Assembly (NCBI GenBank): GCA_003260075.1 | Contig: QLIY01000876.1 | Span: 1,880-65,879 of the forward strand | Direction: 5' to 3' | DNA from: Phallusia mammillata | Taxonomy: Eukaryota; Chordata; Ascidiacea; Phlebobranchia; Ascidiidae | Length of the DNA: 64,000 bases | Part shown: positions 44,801 to 58,696 of the stretch, one piece after another | Layout: the number at the start of each line of letters is the position of its first letter | How positions within the stretch are numbered: the stretch's first letter is position 1 | Position numbers and translations under genes: made by a program | Notes under the pieces: generated by a model | Database searches by the model: none | The model's input: only the letters and a program-made list of their open reading frames with translations | What the model was told of the DNA's origin: nothing

Positions 44801-45131
44801 AATAAATGACAAAAACTAATGCCTTGTATTACCTTATTGCTTGAATGACTAAAAGAAAACTAAATAGAATATCACACACTTACCCAGGTTTTGTAACCTG
44901 TCCAATTTGCAGCAACAGTTTTTTAACGCGGCCAACACTTTTTGATTTAAGGGTTGTTTCTTTTGTTTTGATGCCAGTGGAGGGATCCTCGATTTGTCTG
45001 TAAAGGACCAACGGAGCTCCATACTTAATCCAATCATCAACTTTCACAAGCCATTTAAGAAGACGGACTGGTTTGTCTCCTGGAACAAACACCTCCTCCA
45101 TGCTTTCTCTCCAAACTGCCTTCAAAATCAA
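32887..45131 (-). CDS. CTDP1: RNA polymerase II CTD phosphatase FCP1 (CTDP1), 18 exons, ~888 aa
   Basis: Nuclear phosphatase that recycles RNA polymerase II by dephosphorylating its C-terminal repeats. Exons in order: 44884-45131, 44711-44794, 44295-44373, 43780-43920, 43361-43602, 42661-42770, 41146-41210, 39628-39820, 39045-39404, 38550-38713, 38265-38384, 37856-37983, 37423-37514, 36946-37119, 36732-36842, 33802-33887, 33413-33513, 32887-33055 (2667 nt, in frame). The start may be 45131 (MILKAVWRESMEEV) or 45101 (MEEVFVPGD). Hallmarks: CSHPIVMKDMCAECG; catalytic LLVDLDQTLIHTT (DxDxT nucleophile, near residue 160); LRPHSREFLEKI; FGSRQYAHKIADFIDP; RILSRDECI; LFPCGDSMVCIIDDRDDVW; a long acidic linker (exons 39045-39820); one BRCT domain across 38265-38384 and 37856-37983 (LVFTGVIP, STTHLVGG, VSLDWLWSC); acidic C-terminus FDHMAELLDHEMHYDEEN. 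Human FCP1 is 961 aa. Confidence 0.95.
33925..34253. repeat. Direct duplication of ~160 bp across G10 (34094-34103)
   Basis: The left end of the Tigger-like element and its flank ('ttttgaaataatttcttaca') appear twice, at about 33964-34093 and 34111-34243, with few differences (gacgaa/gacaaa, ggat/gggt). Only the second copy continues into the element. Confidence 0.85.
33992..35888. mobile_element. Tigger/pogo-like DNA transposon relic, TA target site
   Basis: The left end CAGACGAATCCGGTTAATCG and the matching right end CGATTAACCGGATTCGTCTG (with GC for CG at the innermost position) are inverted repeats, each flanked by TA. A second inner set of 'ccggttaatcgcat' repeats lies at 35720-35800. 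CAG-termini with 'ccggttaatcg' and TA duplication are typical of pogo/Tigger elements. About 165 bp of the span is the duplicated segment, so the true length is about 1.74 kb. I saw no intact DDE transposase. It lies within the FCP1 intron between 33887 and 36732. Confidence 0.75.
36167..36690. mobile_element. hAT-type element, 524 bp, TSD TRTTAGAT
   Basis: Left end CAGAGGTGCCCAACC. The right end, reverse complemented, is CAGGTGTGCCCAACC. The 8-bp duplications TGTTAGAT (36159-36166) and TATTAGAT (36691-36698) differ at one base, suggesting an older insertion. No transposase. It lies in the same FCP1 intron as the Tigger-like element. Confidence 0.82.
39136..40745 (-). repeat. Duplicated FCP1 exon block (about 550 bp), copy 2 at 40192-40744
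   Basis: 39136-39687 and 40195-40744 are nearly identical (a few substitutions, such as agataa/agatga). They contain most of the acidic-linker exon and the start of the adjoining exon. Copy 2 starts right after C10 (40185-40194) and stops at a single N (40745), where an unrelated dispersed repeat begins. The exon phases of FCP1 need only copy 1. Copy 2 is therefore taken as an unmerged allelic contig, not a second gene. Confidence 0.8.
40746..40950. repeat. Dispersed repeat fragment (GGGGTAAATACTGGGG family)
   Basis: It begins immediately after the N at 40745 with GGGGTAAATACTGGGGTTAT, like the units at 8640-9270. It continues with 'tttcagccaaatccatcaaa', then GAGTCGGACAAAC, a long A/G-rich run and AAATCAATATGTA. 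That tail matches the repeats at 541-600 and 55031-55115, so the three sites probably represent one interspersed family. Confidence 0.55.
41405..41440. repeat. Possible hAT-like left end
   Basis: AGTGGTTCCCAAACTGG resembles the CAGTGGTTCCCAACC terminus seen at 7944. No matching right end or target duplication was found, so this is a fragment at best. Confidence 0.3.
41549..41802. repeat. Direct duplication of ~120 bp across C10 (41669-41678)
   Basis: 'gaatgtttgtgcatttactt' begins both copies, and both end near 'ccttcaataccatga'. Small differences (ggtatgg/ggaagg, one A indel). It lies in the FCP1 intron between 41210 and 42661, so coding is unaffected. Confidence 0.85.
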
Positions 45132-45280
45132 GGCTTTATATCACACTGAGTGACAAGATTTACAAAACCCCCCCCCCGGACTGGTTTGTCTCCTGGAACA
45201 AACACCTCCTCCATGCTTTCTCTCCGAACTGCCTTCAAAATCAAGACTTTATATCACACTGAGTGACAAGATTTACAAAT
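45065..45280. repeat. Direct duplication of ~103 bp across C10 (45168-45177), covering the FCP1 start
   Basis: 'ggactggtttgtctcctgga' starts copies at 45065 and 45178. Both run through the FCP1 translation start region to 'gagtgacaagatttacaaa', with two substitutions. Only copy 1 joins the rest of exon 1. Confidence 0.87.
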
Positions 45281-45899
45281 TGGTGTCCTTGTTATTGCCA
45301 TAAAAAGCTAAAAATGTTGGTTAAATGCCCATTGCCCACAATACAATGTAACTCATTGTGCATTATTTATATTGTATTCTTTCCTAAACATGTTTAAGTC
45401 TTTCTGTGTATAGTGCATACTATGCGGCAAATGTGTTATGTACAAAACAAACAAGCGTATCTTTACGAATCGTTCAATAACACAAAAAAATTGTTTCATG
45501 ATACGTGCTACAATTGTTTATGAAACTATGTGAAAAATAGTTTTGCGTCTCAAAAAACAATCCTGCCCGGACATGCCCCTTTAACCCAAACATACGCACA
45601 GACAGACAAACAGACTTGCAATTTGAATTCTGAAGCTTATCCAAACAGAGGAATGAAAGAAAATGATTGCAGATAAAGTATAAGTTACGAGAAACTAACA
45701 ATTCAAATACGCACCCCTATTAAATTAAAAACTTTAATCCATTTTTAAAAAATTGGTTTCGCACGAGTGGGTTTGTGGTTGGATACGAGGGGAATCACCG
45801 AAATCTTAAAGCTTCCTAACTTTTGAAAATCGTTATTTGGTCTACTTTTACTTTTTTTAGTCAGACACCTAATTTGGTTGTATAAATCAACCAGATAAA
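45281..45899. promoter_or_regulatory. Intergenic region between divergent FCP1 and PIH1D1 genes
   Basis: The two start codons (45131 minus, 45900 plus) are about 770 bp apart, about 655 bp after removing the duplicated block. The short divergent spacing suggests shared or overlapping promoters. No TATA box or CpG patch stands out. Confidence 0.45.
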
Positions 45900-46808
45900 A
45901 TGGCAGAGGAAGTTGATGCTTCTGAACTCTTTAATGTAGGCTCAACAGCAGCAGGCAGTGATATGAGTGATGAAGAGTTACAAAAATTCTATCAAGATTT
46001 ACTTTTGAAGTCACAACAAGAGGGGGAAAATGAACCAAAACAAGCCCAGCCCTGGAACACTGTGAAACCAACGCCAGGGTGCTGCATAAAAACCAAGAAT
46101 ATCAAAACAAGCGAGAAAGTCTTTATCAATGTCTGTACGTCAAGCAACGTTCCCACACCTGAAGCTATTACTGAGCAAGAACTGGTTTGCATGCTGGAAA
46201 AGTTGGAAGACCGTGATGAAATTGTTGATTACCGTGTGCCTATGAGTTTGGGTGAAGCACATGCTGAAGTTGATAACAGGGGAAATGGATGTACTGCATA
46301 TGATGTTATTATCAGTCCTGGGTTTTTACACACCATAAATAACAGCAAGGTTTTCTTTGGATTTTTTATGAGTGTTGTGTTTGAGGGGTTGTTTAATAAA
46401 TACAATGTCGAGCTCGAGCGCAACTGGGTATTGCTGAAAAATAAGAAATTTCTTGGCACAGTGGAAGAGCAGAATTTGCGCAAACAAACACTGATACAAG
46501 AAATCCCAAACAAAGCTCCAATGACAACAGAAACCAGCACAAAAAAGCCAAAATTTAAAATCATGAGAGAACCAGAAGAGGGGCACCCAGAGTTTTTGAT
46601 TGCTGAGGTTTTTCTTCCAAGGATCAACAAAGCCAGTGCTGTATTGGTAGATGTTGGGGAGGACAGGCTGGTTGTATGCACTCGACCAAAGGAGTATCTT
46701 TTGGATATATTTCTACCATTTAACCTCATGCAAGAAGACTGTGGGTCACAATTTGATGTGACTACCAAGCATTTGACAGTTACAATGCCAGTGCAAAAAC
46801 TAACATAG
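45900..46808 (+). CDS. PIH1D1: PIH1 domain-containing protein 1, single exon, 302 aa
   Basis: Adaptor of the R2TP cochaperone complex (with RPAP3 and RUVBL1/2), which hands HSP90 clients such as PIKK kinases and snoRNP or polymerase subunits to assembly; cytosol and nucleus. The N-terminal PIH domain has PGCCIKTKN, KVFINVCTSSNVPTPEAIT, VPMSLGEAHAEVDNRG, GCTAYDVIISPGF and FEGLFNKYNVELERNW. A low-complexity linker follows (about 200-220), then a C-terminal CS-like beta domain (FLIAEVFLPRINKASAVLVD ... VTMPVQKLT). Human PIH1D1 is 290 aa. The in-frame Met at 45900 directly follows a 5' UTR-like stretch. AATAAA at 46853. Complete and intronless. Confidence 0.93.
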   Translation: MAEEVDASELFNVGSTAAGSDMSDEELQKFYQDLLLKSQQEGENEPKQAQPWNTVKPTPGCCIKTKNIKTSEKVFINVCTSSNVPTPEAITEQELVCMLEKLEDRDEIVDYRVPMSLGEAHAEVDNRGNGCTAYDVIISPGFLHTINNSKVFFGFFMSVVFEGLFNKYNVELERNWVLLKNKKFLGTVEEQNLRKQTLIQEIPNKAPMTTETSTKKPKFKIMREPEEGHPEFLIAEVFLPRINKASAVLVDVGEDRLVVCTRPKEYLLDIFLPFNLMQEDCGSQFDVTTKHLTVTMPVQKLT

Positions 46809-47103
46809 CCAACTGTTAGCTTACTGTGTTCCGTAGTTTTTTGTTTGTTTGAAATAAACACATTTTTGTATGACTTGTTGATGACCTCATTGGTCAAAAC
46901 CTCAGATTGCAGACCTTATGTACTCATGTACTACCCCCCCCCCCCAAGCATTTGACAGTTACAATGCCAGTGCAAAAACTAACATAGCCAATTGTTAGCA
47001 TACTGTGTTCCGTAGTTTTTTGTTGTTTGAAATAAACACGTTTTTTTTATGACTTGTTGATGACCTCATTGGTCAAAATCTCAGATTGCAGACCTTATGT
47101 ACT
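46770..47103. repeat. Direct duplication of ~155 bp across C12 (46934-46945)
   Basis: 'aagcatttgacagttacaat' begins copies at about 46768 and 46946. Both include the last PIH1D1 codons, the stop, the AATAAA and 'gcagaccttatgtactca'. They differ by single bases and small T-run indels. The second stop-and-tail fragment is not a gene. Confidence 0.87.
46853..46858 (+). terminator. Polyadenylation signal of the PIH1D1 gene
   Basis: AATAAA about 45 bp after the stop. Repeated in the duplicated copy at about 47031. Confidence 0.6.
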
Positions 47104-47334
47104 CAAACTTTGTGCAAAAACATGGGATGATCTATCTATAACTGCATGTAAAACTGAGTATGGAAAAATATTACATGATCATCCATTATGTAAAAACTTG
47201 GTGCAATAGTGTTTATTCAACATGGCAATGGAAAGATTTTTCTAGAGTCTTAATATGATCAGAAAAATAGTTGTGCAATGTCATTGCAAATTTGACCCAA
47301 TAAGCATGTTTCAAAAATGTTGATTGAAACTTCA

Positions 47335-47422
47335 AATAAAACAGATGACATTAAACAATTACAGCACCAACCATCCCCCCCCCCAAATAAAACAGATGAC
47401 ATTAAACAATTACAGCACCAAC
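47335..47422. repeat. Direct duplication of ~38 bp across C10 (47375-47384)
   Basis: 'aaataaaacagatgacatta' begins at about 47335 and 47385, with identical continuation to 'acagcaccaac'. It lies in the spacer between the convergent PIH1D1 and UBE2C genes. Confidence 0.85.
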
Positions 47423-47573
47423 TATTTTAGGATATTGATTGACAACTTATAACCTAGCAATTCTGTTGCAATAAACACAGATCAAAATACATTAAATGGT
47501 AAAATTCATGGACAACAAAATGTAACATATGAAGGTAGAAATGTGTAGATTTGCTTGGTGGACTGGCACAGCA

Positions 47574-48985
47574 TCATAACGTAGGTTTTGCATGTTTCTC
47601 GTAATGTCCCAATAAGTGCTTTTTGTAAACTATAAAAGAATAAAGGGGTAAATAAATGGCGAAAAACATTGCTAGCAACTACAAAAAATAAGAAATAAAA
47701 ATTTACCTATTTGAAGTGGCAAACTATATTACCATAACAAATTGAAATCCCCCCCCCCAAAAGAATAAAGGGGTAAATAAATGGCGAAAAACATTGCTAG
47801 CAACTAAAAAAATAAGAAATAAAAATTTACCTATTTGAAGTGACAAACTACATTACCATAACAAATTGAAAGTTTCAAATTACAAAACTTAACAATGCCT
47901 TTCTATAAGCAATATCTTTAAAAAAGGTGGTAACATAATGCAAGTCTGCAACTTAATATTTTATTCTTGGCATTCCAAACCCGTTAATAAGCTTTTAGTT
48001 AAAGAATAAAAGACTAACAAAAAACAACAACCTGGTGTGTTAATAAGAAAAAAATATAAACAACAAAATAACTTCAGACAAAAAACAGTAAGACAGAGAG
48101 TTTAAAATCCTACCATTTTGTGAAGCCCACATGTCTGCAGCTTGAACATTCAAAGGGCTTTCATTGTTAGGTTCTGAAAAAGGTAAATTAAATTGTTTCA
48201 TACAGAAACGTGGTAACAATTTATGGCATTTAAATAAGCTTAACTTAAGTTGAAAGCCACCCCTAAAAAGCAATTTTAATTTGTGTCAAAAAATTTAACT
48301 TCATTTTGCCAACTTGTCTTAAATTTACTGACTAAGAAGTGGTGATTTGGCACAGAAAAATAAGTATTTTTACACTTACCGCCAAGTAGGGATTGAATGG
48401 ATAAAAGTATGGTTCGAATTTCATAAAGTGCTGACCATTTTTCCTTGAGAATATCAAGGCAAATATTCCCATACTCATCAACATTCGGATGAAAACAAGG
48501 GGTGGAAAACTTCACAGTGGGTGCATCATACGGATATGTGCTGGTAAATTCAAGGGTTAAGCGATATTTCAGATTTTCATAAACCTAAAAAAAGTAAAGC
48601 TTTAGTGGTTTTAATCCATGAGTTATTTACATACAATTAGTCTTACTGTGTCTTTAGGTCCTTCTATCGTCCCCACCCAGAAAAATAAGTTGTCTTCTTC
48701 CGGAAAAGCACTGACTCCTTTTTCAGCGGACATCTTTAATCATAAAAGTACTTGTGAATTTGTCCGTTTTATCACAACCCTGACATTTATATATCATTAA
48801 ACAAAACCCATGTACACAGCGTGTAAAAATAACAAAGCATAAAATGTTACCATCAGTCCCATTAGCTCTTGTTGTAACCTCTTTTTAACAGATGCAGAAT
48901 CTTTTTTACATGTTGAACTGGCATCTTTTGTCCTTCTTGTGTTGTTGGTGTTAACTTGAACTGGATTAGTGTTTTGAGAAGACAT
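47574..48985 (-). CDS. UBE2C: Ubiquitin-conjugating enzyme E2 C (UBE2C), 5 exons, 180 aa
   Basis: E2 that works with the anaphase-promoting complex to start ubiquitin chains on mitotic substrates. Exons: 48851-48985, 48647-48733, 48380-48584, 48114-48173, 47574-47629 (543 nt, in frame; human UBE2C is 179 aa). The start [12 protein letters not shown] was chosen over a Met 4 codons upstream, because human UBE2C starts MASQN. The disordered basic N-terminus ends in [12 protein letters not shown], the UBC helix 1 motif. UBC core: [36 protein letters not shown], catalytic Cys116 in [17 protein letters not shown], then [15 protein letters not shown] and [11 protein letters not shown]. The last exon is short ([17 protein letters not shown]). 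It converges with PIH1D1, 3' ends about 765 bp apart. Confidence 0.95.
47633..47870. repeat. Direct duplication of ~113 bp across C10 (47749-47758)
   Basis: 'aaaagaataaaggggtaaat' begins copies at about 47634 and 47759. Both run to 'accataacaaattgaaa'. Inside the last UBE2C intron, so the coding sequence is not altered. Confidence 0.87.
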
Positions 48986-51061
48986 TTTATATTTCACAGT
49001 TGTGACAAGTTTTTGTGTTGATAATCAATTCACAGATTTTTCGCGAAGAAAAGTAAGAAACTAACCCTGAAATAAGATGTTTTTTATTACTTTATAAAAG
49101 TAATAGCGGACACTACAATATACCATACAGCAGGACTGACACATAGCAAAGTTATGTATACATATATTAACATGGAAAAGAATATCTTCCTTAAATGCCA
49201 AAATTTTGTCACTGGCTTGTTCTCTGTTAGAAAAAGAATTTGATGAAAATCAAGTATTTAATACAGCAATTTGTTGTATAAAGTCATATTTAACAGCAGA
49301 ACTGTTCAAATCATGTTCATTACACTAGTACTGCTTAGTTAGGGTCAACGTAACATATGCAAAGCCATACAATTATCGTATGTAAAGCCATACAATCATA
49401 CTACTTCAAAGCAATTGCCTTCAGTGCAACCTCACTCAGCAGCAAAGTCAGTAATCAAATGAACCTGCATTTTTTTAAACTCTGTTAGTCAAAAACAACT
49501 TCACTGAAATGTAAACAATCACAAACTGCATGGTGATTTTTTAGGTGACTCAGTGAGACAAGAGCCATAAATGGACTCTGGTGAGGCCGCTGAGGCGTAA
49601 GCCGCGTAAGGTTGAGAAAAAGCCTTAATGTTGTCAAATAAATGCTACATAACTTTTCTATGGTGGTCATCAAACAGAAATAGGCCTTGCTAAATAAAAC
49701 AAAACTTGAACACTTTCGAAAAAATCCAATTTAAGCAAGTCAAGTTCAAGATCAACAGCCCAAACTTAAATGTTAACAGCGCTGGTCAAGCGAATCTGAT
49801 CGATTTAAATGCAACAATGGTTTTGTCGATCAACCAATCACCACCTTTGGTAACCCAAGGTTGATTGGTCATCCGTGACAAATCAAAATTTTTTAAAACA
49901 GGGCTACAAATAATTTACATTTTATTTTGCATGTCCTAAACCTAAATAATACCATATTGGTCTCGTAAGATGACAACTTGACCTAAGGGTGCTTTTTAAT
50001 GCTTATATATCTGCCTAGCATTTTTTTAACTTATGGATAAGTTCCTTTGTTGTCTGGGTTTTATTGTAAGTTTAAACCCCATCGACATGCGAACTGTCCC
50101 GGGTGCAAACATTATCACCACAACCTGCTAAGATGCAATGGTGCCATCTTTTGTTGCTATCAAGAGCAGGACTGGATTTAATTAAATGGAGAAAGTCTGT
50201 CTGCACAACGTTGGATAACATCCTATCTCCGTTGGTAACTGCAGTTTTATTTACTTGCACACGTTACATCCTTATCAGGTTTTGGCTGATTGTAGGATTA
50301 CGGTCAATGGACGTTTTTGTGCTTACCCTAATTCATAAAGTGTACAGCCTATATCCAAGTGCAGTATTTCCCAAGTATAGATGTATGGAATGGATGGGTA
50401 GCGCGTTTTTTTTAATAATTTCATGACGACAATAGATTTAACGAGATAAACATTGTTTATATTTGTGACGTCAGGCGTTATTTGTCTTGGCAGATAGGCT
50501 ATTGCATGAAATTCGCTTAAAAGTTCGGGCTAAACATTTTATCAAAACACAGATATGTTTTTTTACCCAAACATTCAATACTTGAAAATGAAACAAACGG
50601 TTTCACGAAATTAATTACTTCTGCTAAGCACCTGATTTTACAGGTATGTTCGTGTTACAAATTAATAAAGTTACCGTGCAAAATTTTAGGTCAGATAACG
50701 ACTATAGTGACTAGTCTAAGATGTTTTATTTTTAATAAACCGGCGCTGTACACATTCTTGTATATTGAGTCGTGATTTTTCTTATATGTGCACATGGTGC
50801 TGGGAAAGCACAGAGAAGCAAAACGTCAAATTGAATTTATGTGGCAATTTTTGCAACCTATAAGGCTTTAGTCTTAGTTTTTAGGTTCTCCCTAAAACAC
50901 AAACGGGTTATTAACTACAATTCCCAAACTTTTGAGTAATCTCACACATAGAGCTGTCGAACGAATCAAACGCTGAAAGACATCTCAGGAGCTCAAAAGA
51001 CACAAGTGAGCTGGTCAACATATATTTACAAGCAAAACCCCTTGGAAAGTCGAGATAAAGA
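48986..51061. other. Spacer, nothing recognised
   Basis: No domain-bearing frame and no defined repeat ends. The 107-aa frame at 50103-50426 has no recognisable family and no splice context I could support. Sequence just upstream of 48985 should carry the UBE2C promoter. Confidence 0.45.
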
Positions 51062-51427
51062 CAGTGGCGTAGGCCTAGGCAGCCAAAAATTTTGGGAGGG
51101 GCCAAATAATTTGTTGTCTAATACAACTTTTTGCTAACGCTCGGCGTGCTTTTACCAAAAACGTGACTTGCCAAACTGTGGTTCGACGGGACAGCCAAAC
51201 GCTTTATTGATTTATGCCATGTCTGCATAAATAAAAAAACATGGATTTCGGCCTACAACTTGGTGACAAAAGTCATTGTTGGTAATTTATATATTCCTTT
51301 GACAGTTGAGAGACAAAACCACAACGATGAGCGACAAAACTACACTAAATTTAAGTTTAGCAATGTACAACTTTGAAAATTTGGGATGGGCCATGGCCCC
51401 TTTGGCCCTTCCCTGGCTACGCCACTG
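51062..51427. mobile_element. hAT-type element, 366 bp, TSD GATAAAGA, termini CAGTGGCGTAG
   Basis: The left end CAGTGGCGTAGGCC and the right end, reverse complemented, CAGTGGCGTAGCC, share 11 identical bases. Perfect 8-bp duplications GATAAAGA lie at 51054-51061 and 51428-51435. No transposase. A likely fragment of a related element starts at 5014 (CAGTGGTGTAGCTAAG). Confidence 0.88.
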
Positions 51428-51640
51428 GATAAAGATCTTCGACGTATATAGCTCCTATATATGAACACAGAATCAGTTATGCATATCATGTTTGCATATT
51501 TTAAACGTCAGCCCAAGCCCCAATCACTTGGCCTTCTCGCTTTAGCGCATTACGGGCGACATTTTCGCGTTTTGCTGGCTAACTGGAAAATATACTTTGC
51601 ACAAGATATGATTTTTTTCGAAATCTATTGAATGTTGAGG

Positions 51641-51947
51641 CAGAGTTGTAAGTCGGGCCCGGCTTTTCGGGCCGAGTTCGGTTTCTTCAAAAAAACGGGC
51701 TTGATTCGGGCCTGACTTTACACTCTGTGTCAGTTTTTTTTAAATAAATCTAACTAGCTAATTGCTGGACCTGACCTAATGTCAAACAGTCGTAAAACGC
51801 CTTGTTCCAAACCAATTGTCTACTGTGTTTGTTGTCTTGATCTTTCCTGAGGCTTCAGTATATGTCAATCAAACTTTCGGGCTTAAGCGTGCTTCTCAAA
51901 AAGCGATTCGGGTTCGGGCTCCAATTTCAGGCTCATTTACAACTCTG
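51641..51947. mobile_element. hAT-type element, 307 bp, TSD TGTTGAGG, termini CAGAGTTGTAA
   Basis: The left end CAGAGTTGTAAGTCGG and the right end, reverse complemented, CAGAGTTGTAAATGAG, are inverted copies. Perfect 8-bp duplications TGTTGAGG lie at 51633-51640 and 51948-51955. The interior is rich in 'cgggcc' and 'ttcggg' words. A relic with the same flavour ('gggttcgggttcagttcggg') sits at 57800-57825. Confidence 0.88.
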
Positions 51948-51955
51948 TGTTGAGG

Positions 51956-53606
51956 GAGGGTTAAATGTACATGACAAGAAGATGAGTTTTGCTCGTGAAA
52001 GAAAATGTGTTTCACAGGTAAACAACCAATTAGCCACGACATGGCACGGAAGTGTACTATCCAATTTTATTTTTTTTAAAGTGAAACTCAGTCGTGGCCC
52101 CTAAAACCTTCACCAGTTTTACTTCGTGTCAACGGTTTTCTGGTGCCAAGGGATAAACGCTGTCACTTCTAGCGTACAAAAGCGTTTTTGGCAAAATAGG
52201 TACACATTGGGTACCTTCACGTTTGTGTTCACCAATTTCAGAGCTATGATTTTGTACTATTTTAATCGGAATTCGAACAAAAAAGAACAAGGTCATGTTG
52301 TAGTTAAGGCTTTCCTACACAACATCCCTTTCAGAAATACAAAGCAACACAACAGGTCATAAGGAGTTTTATTTTATTGTTTTCACTGGGACATAGACGA
52401 TACCAGCACCTACAACATTTAAACCGATATAAGTCTACCACAAAAATGTCTTAATGGCTAAAATTGGGGTATGGCACTGGTTCGTACAATTTTTAACATG
52501 AAAAAGGATCCATTAGGACAAAAATGTCAAAAGTATTATGTAAAAAGAAAATGATAATGTTTTAGGTCGCTGATATAGCCTTTATACACAACATTTTCAA
52601 CATGTATTGAGACATTTGAAATGTAAAATATAAAAAGTCAGTTTAAAATGGGTTGTGTTATGGAAAGTCAACCAATATTTACCACCAAAGTTGCAAAGTT
52701 TTGTTTAATGGTTAAATATTAAATTTTCCTACTCTAACTTGTCATAACTTGACAAATCTGTACCTAATCTTATTGTTTGCAATTTAAAAAAATGCAAATT
52801 TTAAATATTCGGATTCGCACAGTATGTAACACCACGCCACAAAATTTTAAAAGTCAACAACATCTAACATACAGTCAGTGCATTGTTGTCACATTATCAC
52901 ACAATGCGTCGGACACAAACAATAAAATCTACTACATACCATACATACAAAAATTTAAGATTTATAATGCAAATAGTAACAACATATTTATAGCAACTAC
53001 ATTTTCCTATCTACAAGAAAAAGGTCAAAGTTATTTGACTTTTTATAAACTGGAAAAAATCAAACATTTATTCCCTCAAACCCCTTTGCTTACTGTGAAG
53101 TCATTGCAGAAAAACGATACAAACCATTGCACATTTGTTGTACATTTCAGCTGTACAATCAACTTAGGTCAGATGTCAGTTGTATTAAACTTCGACAATC
53201 CCTACTTTTGTACAGAACAGTACTGTTTGGTGTGACTTGGGCACAATGAAAAAAGTACATCTAGTAGACAATACAATCAAATAGCTACTCTAGACTGTTA
53301 TTTTGTTTTTGTGGGCATTTAGAGGTTGCTCTAAACCTGTCATTTTCTTGTTCAAAATAATTTTGGTCATTAACAGGTTTGAATATAATACATTACTTAA
53401 CAAATATTAAACTATTGCCATCAAATTTTAAACCCTGTTGACTAGTTGTACATCGCTGACAAACTAAAAATCTGCATATGCAAGGAAAAAAAACAAAAAA
53501 AAACTAGGCCACAAATAGGCGATTATCAACTGGAGTCGTTGCAATGATAATGTACCCAGCTTTTGTGGAACATAATCTTCACCAACACAATGAGACACTC
53601 AGCCTC
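51956..53606. other. Spacer, probable RAB2 3' UTR in its right part
   Basis: AT-rich. A 152-aa open frame on the plus strand at 52777-53235 has biased, low-complexity composition and no known domain. It lies antisense to where the RAB2 3' UTR would be and is not annotated as a gene. Confidence 0.45.
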
Positions 53607-57389
<3,783 letters not shown>

Positions 57390-57393
57390 AGGG

Positions 57394-58072
57394 GTTTTAA
57401 ATAGTATCAGTATGTTTTTTTAACAGTTTGAAACCTGCAAAGAATCTCTTGGTTGTCAGTTTCACATAAAAGTCAAACTTTGACGCCCTCTGGTGTAAAG
57501 AAGCATCCAGAAATATCCGGCCCCCCCCCCCAACCCATTTATAGCCGCTAAATAAATAATTCAGCTCTTTACGTCACCTGTCGAAAATTAGGCACTTTTG
57601 GATCGGGCGAAACGTATGGTGTTAGTAGCTCTACCGAAATATCCACGAGATCGACAAAGAGGAATTTATATTGTGTGTGTTGCTTGGTGGAAGTCGGTTG
57701 TTTTTGCGTGCTTTGTTTAAAAGTATGAAAGCAAGTCTATCCTTTTTTAAAGTAATCTTCCCCCCCCCCTTAACGAAATTAACCGCTCAAACCGGTTCGC
57801 GGGTTCGGGTTCAGTTCGGGTTCGACTCCCTGTTTTAAATAGTATCAGTCTGTTTTTTTAACAGTTTGAAACCTGCAAAGAATCTCTTGGTTGTCAGTTT
57901 CACATAAAAATCAAACTTTGACGCCCTCTGGTGTAAAGAAGCATCCAGAAATATCCACGAGATCGACAAAGAGGAATTTATATTGTGTGTGTTGCTTGGT
58001 GGAAGTCGGTTGTTTTTGCGTGCTTTGTTTAAAAGTATGAAAGCAAGTCTATCCTTTTTTAAAGTAATCTTA
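57394..58072. repeat. Direct duplication, copy 1 57394-57759 (with inserted element), copy 2 57833-58071
   Basis: Both copies run from 'ttttaaatagtatcagt' to 'ttttttaaagtaatctt'. Copy 2 is continuous. Copy 1 is interrupted after 'agaaatatcc' by the element at 57519-57635. Copy 1 ends at C10 (57760-57769). Substitutions are few (gtatg/gtctg, aagtc/aaatc). Confidence 0.87.
57519..57635. mobile_element. TIR element of the GGTAGAGCTACTAACAC family, 9-bp TSD GAAATATCC
   Basis: The right end GTGTTAGTAGCTCTACC is the inverted copy of the left end seen at 27325. At this site only the first GG of the left end survives before C11 (57521-57531), taken to be a gap. The 9-bp duplications GAAATATCC lie at 57510-57518 and 57636-57644. 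The duplicated copy at 57833-58071 carries a single uninterrupted GAAATATCC, the empty site. Confidence 0.82.
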
Positions 58073-58159
58073 GACTTAATGTTTGATTTTGCTGCCCAGT
58101 TTTGTTCAAACGTCAAGGGACAGGTTTCTAACTGTGTTTTTTTCAAATAGTTTTACTTT

Positions 58160-58657
58160 AAAAAAACGCATGACTCAGCATCTGCATCACGTGTAAACGT
58201 TTACTAATTTGTCTTCAAAAATAACTTAAGTATTAAGATCAAACTTCATCGAATTGTTGTTGTTCATGATTGTATTAGTACGCCAGCCCCATTAAAGGCG
58301 TTTTACTGAATCAAGATTCAAGCCGGTCTCCCGAACTTGATTCATAAATCAGTATGTCGTGATCGCTGGTCTGCATCAGCGCTTGCCTTCAGGGCTGATT
58401 TCACCCCCCCCCCAAAAAAACGCATGACTCAGCATCTGCATCACGTGTAAACGTTTACTAATTTGTCTTCAAAAATAACTTAAGTATTAAGATCAAACTT
58501 CATCGAATTGTTGTTGTTCATGATTGTATTAGTACGCCAGCCCCATTAAAGGCGTTTTACTGAATCAAGATCCAAGCCGGTCTCCCGAACTTGATTCATA
58601 AATCAGTATGTCGTGATAGCTGGTCTGCATCAGCGCTTGCCTTCAGGGCTGATTTCT
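58160..58657. repeat. Direct duplication of ~240 bp across C10 (58404-58413)
   Basis: 'aaaaaaacgcatgactcagc' begins at 58161 and 58414. Both continue to 'cttcagggctgattt'. At least two substitutions (agatt/agatc, gatcgctgg/gatagctgg). No coding content. Confidence 0.88.
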
Positions 58658-58696
58658 GTACATGTGTATGTTTACCTTAACATGTTGTTGTTGTTT

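Noticed and set aside
46229..46897. 222-aa frame antisense to PIH1D1
   Set aside because: Shadow of the strongly supported PIH1D1 frame. No domain of its own.
52777..53235. 152-aa open frame on the plus strand
   Set aside because: AT-driven composition, no domain, no conserved motif, no splice context. It lies opposite the likely RAB2 3' UTR.
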